A stretch of 64,000 nucleotides of DNA from Chitinophagaceae bacterium. Its GTDB lineage: Bacteria; Bacteroidota; Bacteroidia; Chitinophagales; Chitinophagaceae. Position numbers and translations under genes: made by a program. The notes under the pieces are model-generated. The model saw only the letters and a list, made by a program, of their open reading frames with translations. It had not been told where the DNA came from and ran no database searches. This document shows positions 18,478-25,957 of the stretch, in pieces (positions within the stretch are counted from its first letter, which is position 1; each line of letters begins with the position of its first letter). Where the stretch lies: the NCBI GenBank assembly GCA_947447465.1, contig CANFKE010000001.1, forward strand, positions 1 through 64,000, written 5' to 3'.

Positions 18478-19533
18478 CTATACCCCCGGCTCCTTATTTA
18501 CTTTACCAATAAAATCATAATTGGTTACCACTCCGGCACAAACTATTTCATTCAGCTCATGAATGACTCTGTCCATCTTCGACACAGAATTTCTTATACC
18601 TTCTACAAAAAGGCTCAGATCTTCATTGGTAAGATTCATCCTATTCACCACCTCAGATACACTCATTATGGTGGTGAGCGGCCCTCTAAGTTCATGCGAT
18701 ACTTTGAATGAGAACTGCTCCAGTTGACGGTTGCGCTCAGTGATCGTTTCAGAATATTCTACGATCTTATTCACTCTCTCTTTTTCCATGGTTACATCCT
18801 CGGCTATACCCAGTATCGCCATCTCGGCCTCTCCTACCGGTATGAACGGGATCTTCAATATCCTCCAGTACGTGTTTTTACCTTCATGGTTCTTCTGATG
18901 GAATTCCGTAACGAACAATTTATCCTCTGATGCCAGTACCAATGCATCCTGACGCTTCAGCTCCACCAGCTCTTCAGGCACTTTGATGAAGTCTTTCAAA
19001 TTCTTACCCTCTAACTCCTCTGCTGTTATACCATAGTGAGCCAGGAATATGTGATTACCAAAGATGTAGTCCCCATTGGCGCGCCGCACATATATCGAAA
19101 GTGGAATCAGATCGAATATCAGCTTCATATTTTCCTGAGACCGACTCAGGTCATTCTTTGTTTTAATAATATCCGTAACATCCTGAGCAACGCCGAACAG
19201 TCCAGTTGCCATACCTTCCTCATCAACAATACACTCTATAGATGAATACACCTCTCTGATGCTGCCGTTGCTCAACAATATGCGATGCTGCACTCCGCTG
19301 CTACTCTTCGACTGCCTGATCTCTGCTACTATGTTTTTCACCTTATCCCTATCCTCCGGATGAATGCGCGCTTCAAGGTCCTCATAGCTATGAATGGTCT
19401 CTTGTTCATCAATGCCGTATATTTTACATGTCTCTGCCGACCATGTAGATATTCCTGTGGCAAAGTCAAGGTGCCAGCTACCTACACGCGCTATGCGCTC
19501 TATCTTCTTTTGGTTGGTTTGTAGTGGAGACAT
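18478..19533 (-). CDS. PAS-domain/HisKA protein lacking an HATPase domain
   Basis: 351 aa from the ATG at 19533 (MSPLQTNQKKIERIARVGSW); the ORF track begins at a TTG 102 nt upstream. PAS1 with PAC (about 10-125), PAS2 with PAC (about 135-250), then a dimerisation/phospho-acceptor helix pair with VSHELRGPLTTIMSVSEV (about 275-340). The frame stops about 25 residues after this, so there is no N-box, G-box or ATP-binding fold. Either it is phosphorylated by another kinase, dimerises with one, or is a truncated gene. Two related proteins lie at 22.3-23.5 kb. No terminator separates it from the convergent TPR kinase: the two stop codons touch at 18477/18478. Confidence 0.85.
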   Translation of the reverse strand: MSPLQTNQKKIERIARVGSWHLDFATGISTWSAETCKIYGIDEQETIHSYEDLEARIHPEDRDKVKNIVAEIRQSKSSSGVQHRILLSNGSIREVYSSIECIVDEEGMATGLFGVAQDVTDIIKTKNDLSRSQENMKLIFDLIPLSIYVRRANGDYIFGNHIFLAHYGITAEELEGKNLKDFIKVPEELVELKRQDALVLASEDKLFVTEFHQKNHEGKNTYWRILKIPFIPVGEAEMAILGIAEDVTMEKERVNKIVEYSETITERNRQLEQFSFKVSHELRGPLTTIMSVSEVVNRMNLTNEDLSLFVEGIRNSVSKMDRVIHELNEIVCAGVVTNYDFIGKVNKEPGV

Positions 19534-19693
19534 AATTATAGGTGGTTTATACTCTTTTAGTGATGAACAGACGTCCGATTGTAACTGACTAAGATAGTGC
19601 AAAAAACACCCCGTTGTGCGCTTTGTATGAAGCAATTGACAACTCTTTTTATAATGTAATGATTATAAAAGATTTATATCCGGGTCAGATTGT

Positions 19694-19734
19694 CCAAAAA
19701 GAAAAAGGACCCAAACAATATGGGTCCCTTTCTA
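19694..19734 (-). terminator. Intrinsic terminator after the redoxin gene
   Basis: Minus-strand hairpin GGGACCC...GGGTCC followed by TTTTTCTTTTT, about 60-100 bp beyond the stop of the redoxin gene at 19797. Confidence 0.8.
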
Positions 19735-19796
19735 TGATTCTTTAGTCTGCAAAGCAACAATTATTGCTTGCTATCCATCTATGATGTTCTTGGCAT

Positions 19797-20411
19797 TTAC
19801 TTCCTAATGTTTATCTGGCACCCTATAGACTTGGTCTCTGGTATCGCTACCTGGCGACCCGCCAGAAGATCATCTACTGCCTGTGCTACATAACGACGTT
19901 TTACCTGCTCCGGCTCCGCACCATTGTCATCTATTGCTCCGTTATACTTCACCACGTAATTGTTATGCTCTTTCCATATCACATAAGCATGTGGTGTCTT
20001 TTGTGCTCCGAAGTTCCGGGCAACTACCTGCATGTCATCCATCAGATACGGAAAGTTGAAATGCTCATCCCGGGCTTTCACTACCATATTTGCATAGCTG
20101 TCCCCTTCATACACAACCGTGTCGGTCGAACTGATAGCGATCAGATACACACCCTTGGCTGCATATCTCGCATTCAGCTCATTCAACCTCGGCGGATATA
20201 ACTTGGCAAACGGGCAATGATTACACGTGAACACCACTATAAAACCCTTCGCATCAGGATAGTCTTTGAGCGAAACGGATCGACCGTCCACATTCCGAAG
20301 CCTGAAATCTCCCACTACTTTGCTTTGGCTAAAACTATTCACCGGCAACAGCATCACTGCCAACACCAGCAACAGGCTTATTCCGGCTATCTTTTTGCTC
20401 ATTGTGCTCAT
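19797..20411 (-). CDS. Secreted thioredoxin-fold (AhpC/TSA-like redoxin) protein
   Basis: 204 aa. Signal peptide (IAGISLLLVLAVMLLPVNSFSQ), then a peroxiredoxin/thioredoxin-like domain with FTCNHCPFAKLYPPRL, a CxxC redox site, and the cis-proline segment GAQKTPHAYVI. An extra cysteine near the C-terminus (SIGCQINIRK) is seen in this group of redoxin proteins. It would act in the periplasm in thiol-disulfide chemistry. The gene starts 3 bp after the stop of the multicopper oxidase gene, so the two are translated from one transcript and may act together, for instance by keeping cysteines or copper in the right redox state; this is inference. Confidence 0.85.
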   Translation of the reverse strand: MSTMSKKIAGISLLLVLAVMLLPVNSFSQSKVVGDFRLRNVDGRSVSLKDYPDAKGFIVVFTCNHCPFAKLYPPRLNELNARYAAKGVYLIAISSTDTVVYEGDSYANMVVKARDEHFNFPYLMDDMQVVARNFGAQKTPHAYVIWKEHNNYVVKYNGAIDDNGAEPEQVKRRYVAQAVDDLLAGRQVAIPETKSIGCQINIRK

Positions 20412-20414
20412 AGG

Positions 20415-22112
20415 TTATTCCTTCACAAATTTTTTGGTAGTAGTCGTCTTCGTCAGCTCATAGGTAAGTTGCACAAAGTAAACACCCGGTGCATAATTAG
20501 AGATATCGATACCACCATCCAGTTGCGGGCGTGGCAGCATACACATAGTACGACCTACTGAATTAGTGATCGTAACATAATATACCTTCGTTGTGGCATC
20601 TGCAAAACTGAAGTACAAACGCATACTTGCAGGGTTAGGATATACCGTATAGTCACCGGCTGTTTTTGTGGCATTACCAACTCCTGTATTGTCTGTAACT
20701 ACAAACTGCTGCATCATACCGCCATCTTCATGCGGCGCAAAATGACAGTGATACATGAACGGATGTATAGCGTCAGCATAGTCATCGAATTTGGCTACAA
20801 AACTTACGGTATCATTTACCTGCAGATAATAGGTATCCTTCCAGCCGCTTTCGTATGCGCCTACCGGATGCGAACTGCGCGACACGATCTTGAACTCTAC
20901 ATCATGGATATGGAAAGCGTGGCCGAATACATTATTATTGATCACCGTCCACTTTTCAGTAGCCCCAAGATTCACTGTCTTATTGATCGTTGTAAAGTTG
21001 AATATCGTATGATCGAATTGAAATGGTGCTGCACCCGGTCCAGGCGTTCCGTCTGTTACCAGTAGTGTTCTTGTTACAGTTGCATCTGCTGCGGTAGGAT
21101 AGGTATTGGTCACCAACGCCGCCGGCACCGATGTGATAGGGCTTGCCGTTGTTGCACCAACAACTATATGTAACACATTAAAATTACGGTTGTTGAGCAA
21201 ACTCCCGAAAGCACCGGTAGTATTTGGCTCTCCACCTCCGAATCCGAACTCCTGTCCTGCATTATAGGCCTCCAGTTCCACAGTGCTTCCCACTGCATCA
21301 CTACCCAGATTCACCATTATCTCTGCACGCTCTCCTACACTCAGTTTTATTCGGGTGGCACTTACCGGTGCATCCAGCAGACCTCCGTCATTGCCTATGA
21401 TATAGAACGTTCTGTTATCACTGAATCCCAGATTATACGCGCGCTCCATTTCTGCGTTCAGCAGTCTCAGGCGCACATACTGCTTAGGCAAGGTTACCTG
21501 CGGGTGCAATGTGCCGTTCACCACACAAGTATCCCCATAATGACGGTTAACATATGCGAAGGCATTAGAAGCATCAAAACTGCGGCTGGTAAGTGCCAGT
21601 GGTATATCGTCAACACCATACGTGCGCGGCAGCGCCAGTGCAGCCTCTGCTGCGTCTCTTACTATAATGAAACCACCCAGCCCCATCGTCATCTGCTGCT
21701 CACTCATGGTGTGCAGGTGCGGATGATACCAGAATGTTGCCGCCTGATTCTTTACCTGCCAGTATGGCTGCCACAAGGTGCCCGGAGGAATGATCTGGTG
21801 CGGACCTCCGTCCATCACCGCCGGCAGGTGCATACCATGCCAGTGCAGCGTAGTACTGTCATTCATATAGCTCTGCACATTCATGTGTACTGTGTCTCCC
21901 TGTCTGAAGATCAATGTTGGCCCCCAGAAATTACCATTGATACCTCCGGTGATGGTCTGGTTGCCCGGCAAAAACTGTTTAAAAGTATCTCTCAGCGCCA
22001 GATTGAAGGTTGTTCCCGAGAGAGTATCCGGTATCACCAACGGATTGTACTGCGCCTGAGCTACAGTGGCCAACATCACTACCAATGCGGCGACAAATAA
22101 TTTTCTACACAT
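20415..22112 (-). CDS. Secreted multicopper oxidase with T9SS type A sorting domain
   Basis: 565 aa. Signal peptide (MCRKLFVAALVVMLATVAQAQ) and three cupredoxin domains. All four copper motifs are present: HWHGMH, WYHPHLH, HAFHIHD and YHCHFAPHEDGGMM, the last including the T1 Cys, His and axial Met. It should oxidise phenolics or metal ions with reduction of oxygen to water. The last 80 residues form a T9SS sorting domain (YTVYPNPASMRLYFSF ... KKFVKE), so it is predicted to leave the cell through the T9SS. First gene of a two-gene operon with the redoxin. Laccase, bilirubin oxidase-like and cuprous oxidase activities are all open. Confidence 0.92.
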   Translation of the reverse strand: MCRKLFVAALVVMLATVAQAQYNPLVIPDTLSGTTFNLALRDTFKQFLPGNQTITGGINGNFWGPTLIFRQGDTVHMNVQSYMNDSTTLHWHGMHLPAVMDGGPHQIIPPGTLWQPYWQVKNQAATFWYHPHLHTMSEQQMTMGLGGFIIVRDAAEAALALPRTYGVDDIPLALTSRSFDASNAFAYVNRHYGDTCVVNGTLHPQVTLPKQYVRLRLLNAEMERAYNLGFSDNRTFYIIGNDGGLLDAPVSATRIKLSVGERAEIMVNLGSDAVGSTVELEAYNAGQEFGFGGGEPNTTGAFGSLLNNRNFNVLHIVVGATTASPITSVPAALVTNTYPTAADATVTRTLLVTDGTPGPGAAPFQFDHTIFNFTTINKTVNLGATEKWTVINNNVFGHAFHIHDVEFKIVSRSSHPVGAYESGWKDTYYLQVNDTVSFVAKFDDYADAIHPFMYHCHFAPHEDGGMMQQFVVTDNTGVGNATKTAGDYTVYPNPASMRLYFSFADATTKVYYVTITNSVGRTMCMLPRPQLDGGIDISNYAPGVYFVQLTYELTKTTTTKKFVKE

Positions 22113-22283
22113 ATTTTTACTTTTATGGTCTTACAACGTTAGACGACGTTAGTGTCCAAATCCTTCACATACACCTAAAATAGTAGGTGTCGTCCTTCCT
22201 ACAACTCATTTTTGATTCTTTTCTGTTCAATAATAGTTATAAAAACTACTAAATATAGTGATATTCAGTAGCATACGGTTATG

Positions 22284-22291
22284 TACATTTG
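22284..22291 (+). promoter_or_regulatory. Putative -7 promoter box TACATTTG
   Basis: Matches TAnnTTTG, 22 nt before the TTG start of the first short PAS protein. No clear -33 TTG. Confidence 0.45.
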
Positions 22292-22313
22292 TAATGTATA
22301 TAAATTGTAGATA

Positions 22314-22868
22314 TTGCTTAATTTTCTTAATTCACTTATTGAAGGAGCTTCAGATGCAATTTTTGTAGCAGACATAGTCACCGGATCCATCGTTTACGTT
22401 AATCCGGCTGCATGTAAGTTATTTGATTGCGAAGCTGCTGACCTTATTGGGAAACACCAATCTCAACTACACCCCCCGGAAGAGTTGGAAGATATCACAC
22501 AAAAATTCAGAGAATTCACAACATCAGACACCTATAAGGAGACCACTGCTCATATTTTGACAAAAAGCGGTACTAAAAAGCTGGTTTTAATTACTGCTGC
22601 GAATATGTTTGAAATGGACGGCAAAATGTATGCATCTGCCTACTTCAAAGACATATCTCATGTAGAGCAATTAAAGAAGATCGCCCACGATCAGTCTCAT
22701 TTAGTGCGTCGCCCGTTGGCCAATATACTCGGCATATCCAAAATACTTACCGAGTCCGGAATTGCTTCCGAAGATGAAAAAAAGGAACTGCTTACCGACC
22801 TGTATTTTGAAGCACAGCAATTAGATAGTGTAGTGAAAACGGTCATATTGAACGCTAATGCTGTTTAA
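22314..22868 (+). CDS. Short PAS/HisKA-like protein without ATPase domain, copy 1
   Basis: 184 aa. One PAS domain with PAC (about 7-120; LIEGASDAIFVADIVTGSI) followed by a phospho-acceptor-like helix pair, QSHLVRRPLANILGISKIL (about 127-180), where the histidine lies at the H-box position (normally HELRTPL). The frame ends directly after the second helix; there is no HATPase. The only available start near the PAS is a TTG at 22314 because a stop lies at 22308 in frame; the N-terminus is short but complete for a PAS fold. The next gene, 2 bp downstream, is a paralogue with a nearly identical C-terminal helix pair. Confidence 0.78.
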   Translation: MLNFLNSLIEGASDAIFVADIVTGSIVYVNPAACKLFDCEAADLIGKHQSQLHPPEELEDITQKFREFTTSDTYKETTAHILTKSGTKKLVLITAANMFEMDGKMYASAYFKDISHVEQLKKIAHDQSHLVRRPLANILGISKILTESGIASEDEKKELLTDLYFEAQQLDSVVKTVILNANAV

Positions 22869-22870
22869 AC

Positions 22871-23527
22871 ATGTTACAAATTAATGATCGGTTGTCCCCG
22901 GCCATTAGTATCTTTACCAACAATACTTTTTTCCTATCTATGTTTAATATTGAAAGTGCCCTATCTAAACTCGTTGATAATACAAATATGTTCCTTGTGT
23001 GTATTGACATGTATGGAAACTACTGCTATGCAAATAATGCCTTTTACAAACGATTCACGCTTAACAACAAATCTGCTGTTGGCAGGCATTCATTAGAAGA
23101 TATACATATTGACGACCATGGTCTTGTCATGGCAACCGTTGATCTGTGTTGGAAGAGTCCGAATACTGCACACGAAATAGTGGTCAGAAAACCAACCCCC
23201 TCCGGTGATTATATCTATACCAAATGGGATTTCATTGCAATGACCAATGAGAGTGATTCACCATATATCCTATGTATAGGCTTCGAGATCACCGGTTTTA
23301 TTGAAAATATTGCCGCCAATGTTACCCGCCTTCAGGAAATAGCCTTCGACCAGTCGCACCTCGTAAGAAGACCTCTCGCCAACATTCTTGGTCTTTCTAA
23401 ACTCCTTTCGGAAACAAATATCGTATCCGAAGACGAAACTAAGGACTTCCTCTCCCAGCTGCATTCAGAGGCCCAGCAACTCGACAACATCATTAAACTT
23501 GTCAACGAAAAAACACAAAAAGAATAA
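22871..23527 (+). CDS. Short PAS/HisKA-like protein without ATPase domain, copy 2
   Basis: 218 aa, or 195 aa if the internal ATG at 22940 (MFNIESALSKLVDN) is used. A PAS domain (about 30-155) is followed by QSHLVRRPLANILGLSKLL, the same H-box variant and second helix (SEAQQLDNIIKLV) as in copy 1. The PAS portions differ much more than the C-terminal helices, suggesting tandem duplication followed by divergence of the sensory part or selection on the helix pair. No ATP-binding domain. It starts 2 bp after copy 1, so they are likely co-transcribed; a promoter-like TATCTTTA at about 22910 could drive the shorter form separately. Confidence 0.78.
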   Translation: MLQINDRLSPAISIFTNNTFFLSMFNIESALSKLVDNTNMFLVCIDMYGNYCYANNAFYKRFTLNNKSAVGRHSLEDIHIDDHGLVMATVDLCWKSPNTAHEIVVRKPTPSGDYIYTKWDFIAMTNESDSPYILCIGFEITGFIENIAANVTRLQEIAFDQSHLVRRPLANILGLSKLLSETNIVSEDETKDFLSQLHSEAQQLDNIIKLVNEKTQKE

Positions 23528-23565
23528 GATGTAACTAGTTGGGAAAACGATTCATTAATGACTAC

Positions 23566-23970
23566 TTAGTTGTATGCGGTAATGACATGAGAGTCATCAA
23601 AATAGAAGCACATAGGACGCCAATCCATCCAACATGCTTGATATTGTTCTCTGTGACCATAATTAGAACGATTTATATTGTCTGGTTTCCCCCTTTCATA
23701 TACTAGCATCTCATATGTCATACCAATCCAAACTTCCTTTTTTTTAATTGATTCCGCAGTTTCTACATCACAATTAAACTTATCCATAATTGGCATTAAT
23801 CGTTTGCCCTTTCTTTCTGTAGCAATTCTCTCCTTTTCATATTGTTTTGCATTTTTTATACTATCCTCTGCATTTAGGCTGCGCCTAATGTCTTTGTTCA
23901 TCCTAATGTCATGATCTATTTCTATCGGAGAAACAAATTTTGTATCCTCAGACTCTACTTTTCCCATCAT
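23566..23970 (-). CDS. Small soluble protein with a SmpA/OmlA-like (DUF2845-like) C-terminal segment
   Basis: About 134 aa from ATG 23970. The N-terminal half is highly charged and probably helical (DIRRSLNAEDSIKNAKQYEKE). The C-terminal 55 residues (VWIGMTYEMLVYERGKPDNI ... YFDDSHVITAYN) follow the pattern GMT..ev....GkPd.iN...yg...qy...y..fyFdd..V.a found in SmpA/DUF2845-like domains. No signal peptide is seen. AT-rich compared with its neighbours. Function unknown. Confidence 0.6.
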   Translation of the reverse strand: MMGKVESEDTKFVSPIEIDHDIRMNKDIRRSLNAEDSIKNAKQYEKERIATERKGKRLMPIMDKFNCDVETAESIKKKEVWIGMTYEMLVYERGKPDNINRSNYGHREQYQACWMDWRPMCFYFDDSHVITAYN

Positions 23971-24116
23971 TATCAAACTAACCTTTTATTTAGAGTAAAA
24001 TTAATTTTTGTATTAATTTTTAAGTTGTTGATAATTAATTGATAATAAAGACTATCTTCACTAATATTTTTCTATATTAAGGGGAATTATTAAGTACTAA
24101 TAGTAAAAATCAGGTA

Positions 24117-24290
24117 ATGAAGAAGTTTGAATTTTTTGACATATTGATTTTAATGGCAGCATTCCTGTCATTAGCCTACTCAGAGTTGAGCTGGTTTAAA
24201 GGGGAGAAAGAGGCCGCTTTATTTGTTGGACTATGGGTGCCGTCCATAATTGGTTTTGGGATCTATTTAAAACTTATAAAAAGAAAATAA
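24117..24290 (+). CDS. 57-aa two-helix membrane protein (not in ORF track)
   Basis: ATG at 24117, TAA at 24288-24290. Translation starts MKKFEFFDILILMAAFLSLA and ends KLIKRK; two hydrophobic stretches (LILMAAFLSLAY and LFVGLWVPSIIGFGIYLKL) flank a charged loop WFKGEKEA. The region just upstream is non-coding and AT-rich. A second micro-ORF starts 1 nt after its stop. I do not recognise the family. Confidence 0.55.
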   Translation: MKKFEFFDILILMAAFLSLAYSELSWFKGEKEAALFVGLWVPSIIGFGIYLKLIKRK

Positions 24291-24291
24291 T

Positions 24292-24384
24292 ATGACAGAG
24301 TTTATACCATATTTTGCCGGCATTATTACGTTGATTTTCGGTGCCGCGTTTGTGATGGCAGTTGTGAGGTTGGATAAAGAGTAA
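24292..24384 (+). CDS. 30-aa single-helix membrane peptide (not in ORF track)
   Basis: ATG at 24292, one nucleotide after the preceding stop (TAATATG), stop TAA at 24382-24384. MTEFIPYFAGIITLIFGAAF, then VMAVVRLDKE: one hydrophobic helix with a charged end, like the micro-subunits of membrane enzymes (for example CydX or KdpF in size, not in sequence). Tight coupling to the 57-aa gene supports that it is real. Confidence 0.45.
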   Translation: MTEFIPYFAGIITLIFGAAFVMAVVRLDKE

Positions 24385-24982
24385 TTAAGTTGTCACACTC
24401 AAACTCTGTTCAAAGACATTAACAGTTGGGAACATCTTATTTTTCAACACTAAACATACAACAAAAAAGCAGCTCAGTGAGCTGCTTTTTTGTTGTATGT
24501 TATTTCCGCCGTTGTTGGCCTTCTCACCAACAACCATCAGAATGCACTCGCTTTGTAACGGTATCAAAAACACTTCCCGACCACCTAAAACAGCATTAGT
24601 AAAATGCAAAAAGCCATACATTTCTATAAGCTTTTTGCCGACTGGACTAGACGTGAATAATAGCAAGCGTATTGGTTCGTTTTTACGGCTTCTCACATCC
24701 TATTAGTTTTATAGCTTAGTCGCTTGTTAGATCGCATCTACTCGCATGAGTTGGAACAGCCACCTTTACGCCGGCTTTGCTCCTGCAAGTAATAAGTTCT
24801 ACCTGATGTTGATCTGTCTTCTTTCTGGAAGTTTCGCCAACCTATGGTCTGAACCCGAAAGCAACAACCACAAGTAACGTTTAAATCCTAACATCTCGAT
24901 AATGACACCATTTTAACCAGTACCTCCAAACATAAAGTAGTTGTATGTAACACAGATGATTTAACAGGGTATAAATAATATC
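24385..24982. other. Non-coding stretch (598 bp) with one bidirectional terminator
   Basis: Holds the terminator at 24458-24496 and one copy of the AACCTATGGTC word (24839-24849). A 103-codon minus-strand frame (24385-24696) runs through the terminator and has no recognisable motif; I do not call it. The rest shows nothing I can identify. Confidence 0.5.
24458..24496. terminator. Bidirectional intrinsic terminator
   Basis: Long stem ACAACAAAAAAGCAGCTCA/TGAGCTGCTTTTTTGTTGT with a 1-nt loop, 75 bp after the second micro-ORF. Strong enough for either direction. Confidence 0.88.
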
Positions 24983-25414
24983 TTAATAAAATTTTTCAGT
25001 CTTTGCTTTATAATTGTCTTTAATCATTTGAATAAAAGCGTCCTTATTGCTTTTCATTATAGCTATTTCCGGACTATCCCTCATAATTGAATTTAATTCC
25101 CTCACATTTTCATCACTCCAAATAGACAATTCAACAATAATAGGAGTTAAAGCCAAGCCCTTTGGTGTAAGAAGGTATAGATTGGTTTTTCTATTATCCG
25201 GAAGCTGAGTTTTGGTTATTATCCCTAATTCTTCCAAACATTTCAGCTTAGAAGAAAGAATGTTTGTGGCAATTGCTTCATCGCTTTCCGTGAAGTCTTT
25301 AAACGTTCTCTTATCTTCTATTAGCATTTGCTTAATGATAACCAACACCCATTTGTCCCCTAAAATATCTAGGGCAGAAGTGATCGGGCATTCGCATCGA
25401 AATTTATAGTCCAT
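24983..25414 (-). CDS. HxlR-family winged-helix transcriptional regulator
   Basis: 143 aa. The HxlR signature is clear: CECPITSALDILGDKWVLVI near the N-terminus with the redox-type cysteine pair, RTFKDFTESDEAIATNILSS as recognition segment and CLEELGIITK wing. A 28-residue C-terminal extension (IMKSNKDAFIQMIKDNY) is longer than the family core. Divergent from the DUF1330 gene; the shared 119-bp gap carries three CTTGCAAA sites, presumably its operators. HxlR proteins typically regulate a neighbouring, divergently transcribed gene involved in detoxification of aldehydes, quinones or drugs. Confidence 0.9.
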   Translation of the reverse strand: MDYKFRCECPITSALDILGDKWVLVIIKQMLIEDKRTFKDFTESDEAIATNILSSKLKCLEELGIITKTQLPDNRKTNLYLLTPKGLALTPIIVELSIWSDENVRELNSIMRDSPEIAIMKSNKDAFIQMIKDNYKAKTEKFY

Positions 25415-25434
25415 GTTATGCTAACATTAATTTT

Positions 25435-25515
25435 ACTTGCAAATTGCAATTCATTTTGTTTTTTGCTTGCAAAACAAAAGTAATTATCTATTTTTGCTTG
25501 CAAATCAAAAGCAAT
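25435..25515. promoter_or_regulatory. Triple CTTGCAAA operator array for HxlR
   Basis: CTTGCAAA occurs at 25436, 25466 and 25497, that is at 30- and 31-bp steps (about three helical turns). Copies 2 and 3 share the longer word TTGCTTGCAAA(A/T)CAAAAG. Copy 2 covers the -33 TTG and copy 3 begins right after the -7 box of the DUF1330 promoter, the positions expected for a repressor. Confidence 0.6.
25467..25496 (+). promoter_or_regulatory. Promoter TTG-N19-TATTTTTG for the DUF1330-SDR genes
   Basis: TTG at 25467-25469, 19-nt spacer, TATTTTTG at 25489-25496, a full match to the Bacteroidota housekeeping promoter pattern, 37 nt before the DUF1330 ATG. Confidence 0.65.
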
Positions 25516-25533
25516 AGTTAAATTTTAAAAACA

Positions 25534-25875
25534 ATGGAAAATCAAGAAAAAAGCACCTCGGGTGCAAATGTAACAAAGCCAGCCTACATTATGGTTCAAA
25601 TGAAAGTTGAAAGCCTAGAAGAGCTTAATCAACGTTATGCGCAATTTGCAATTCCTATTTTGATGAAGCATGGCGGCCAAATGATTGCAGGCACTCCCGC
25701 ACCAAACGTAAAAGAAGGGGAGTGGAATGGGAATTGGGCTGCAGTACTTCAATTTCCCAGTATGGATGCAGCGGAAGGCTGGTACAATTCTGAGGAGTAT
25801 CAACCTTACAAAAACCTTCGCATCAATGAACTACAATCTGAAGCCGGTAGAGTGGTAATTATACCGGGAATGTAA
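25534..25875 (+). CDS. DUF1330 domain protein
   Basis: 113 aa. Dimeric ferredoxin-like (dimeric alpha-beta barrel) small protein: YIMVQMKVESLEELNQRYAQ, then the typical GGQMIAGTPAPNVKEGEW and FPSMDAAEGWYNSEEYQPYK, ending in VVIIPGM. The YNSEEY segment with paired aromatic residues is the family hallmark. The biochemical role of DUF1330 is not established; many are found with stress-related regulators. Under HxlR control by position; a hairpin after the gene would reduce readthrough into the SDR gene. Confidence 0.88.
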   Translation: MENQEKSTSGANVTKPAYIMVQMKVESLEELNQRYAQFAIPILMKHGGQMIAGTPAPNVKEGEWNGNWAAVLQFPSMDAAEGWYNSEEYQPYKNLRINELQSEAGRVVIIPGM

Positions 25876-25896
25876 TTTGTTGTCTTCACTTTTAAG

Positions 25897-25932
25897 AACC
25901 AAGCTTAGTTATCTCTAAGCTTGGTTTATTAT
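25897..25932 (+). terminator. Hairpin between DUF1330 and SDR genes
   Basis: 12-bp stem AACCAAGCTTAG/CTAAGCTTGGTT followed by TATTATTT. An intrinsic terminator or attenuator; the SDR gene starts 26-30 bp further on. Confidence 0.7.
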
Positions 25933-25957
25933 TTAAAAAACTAATCCAACGTAAAAA

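Noticed and set aside
24385-24696. 103-aa minus-strand ORF after the micro-ORFs
   Set aside because: Runs through a strong terminator hairpin and has no recognisable domain; the GKKLIEMYGF phrase faintly recalls a GNAT end but is not enough.
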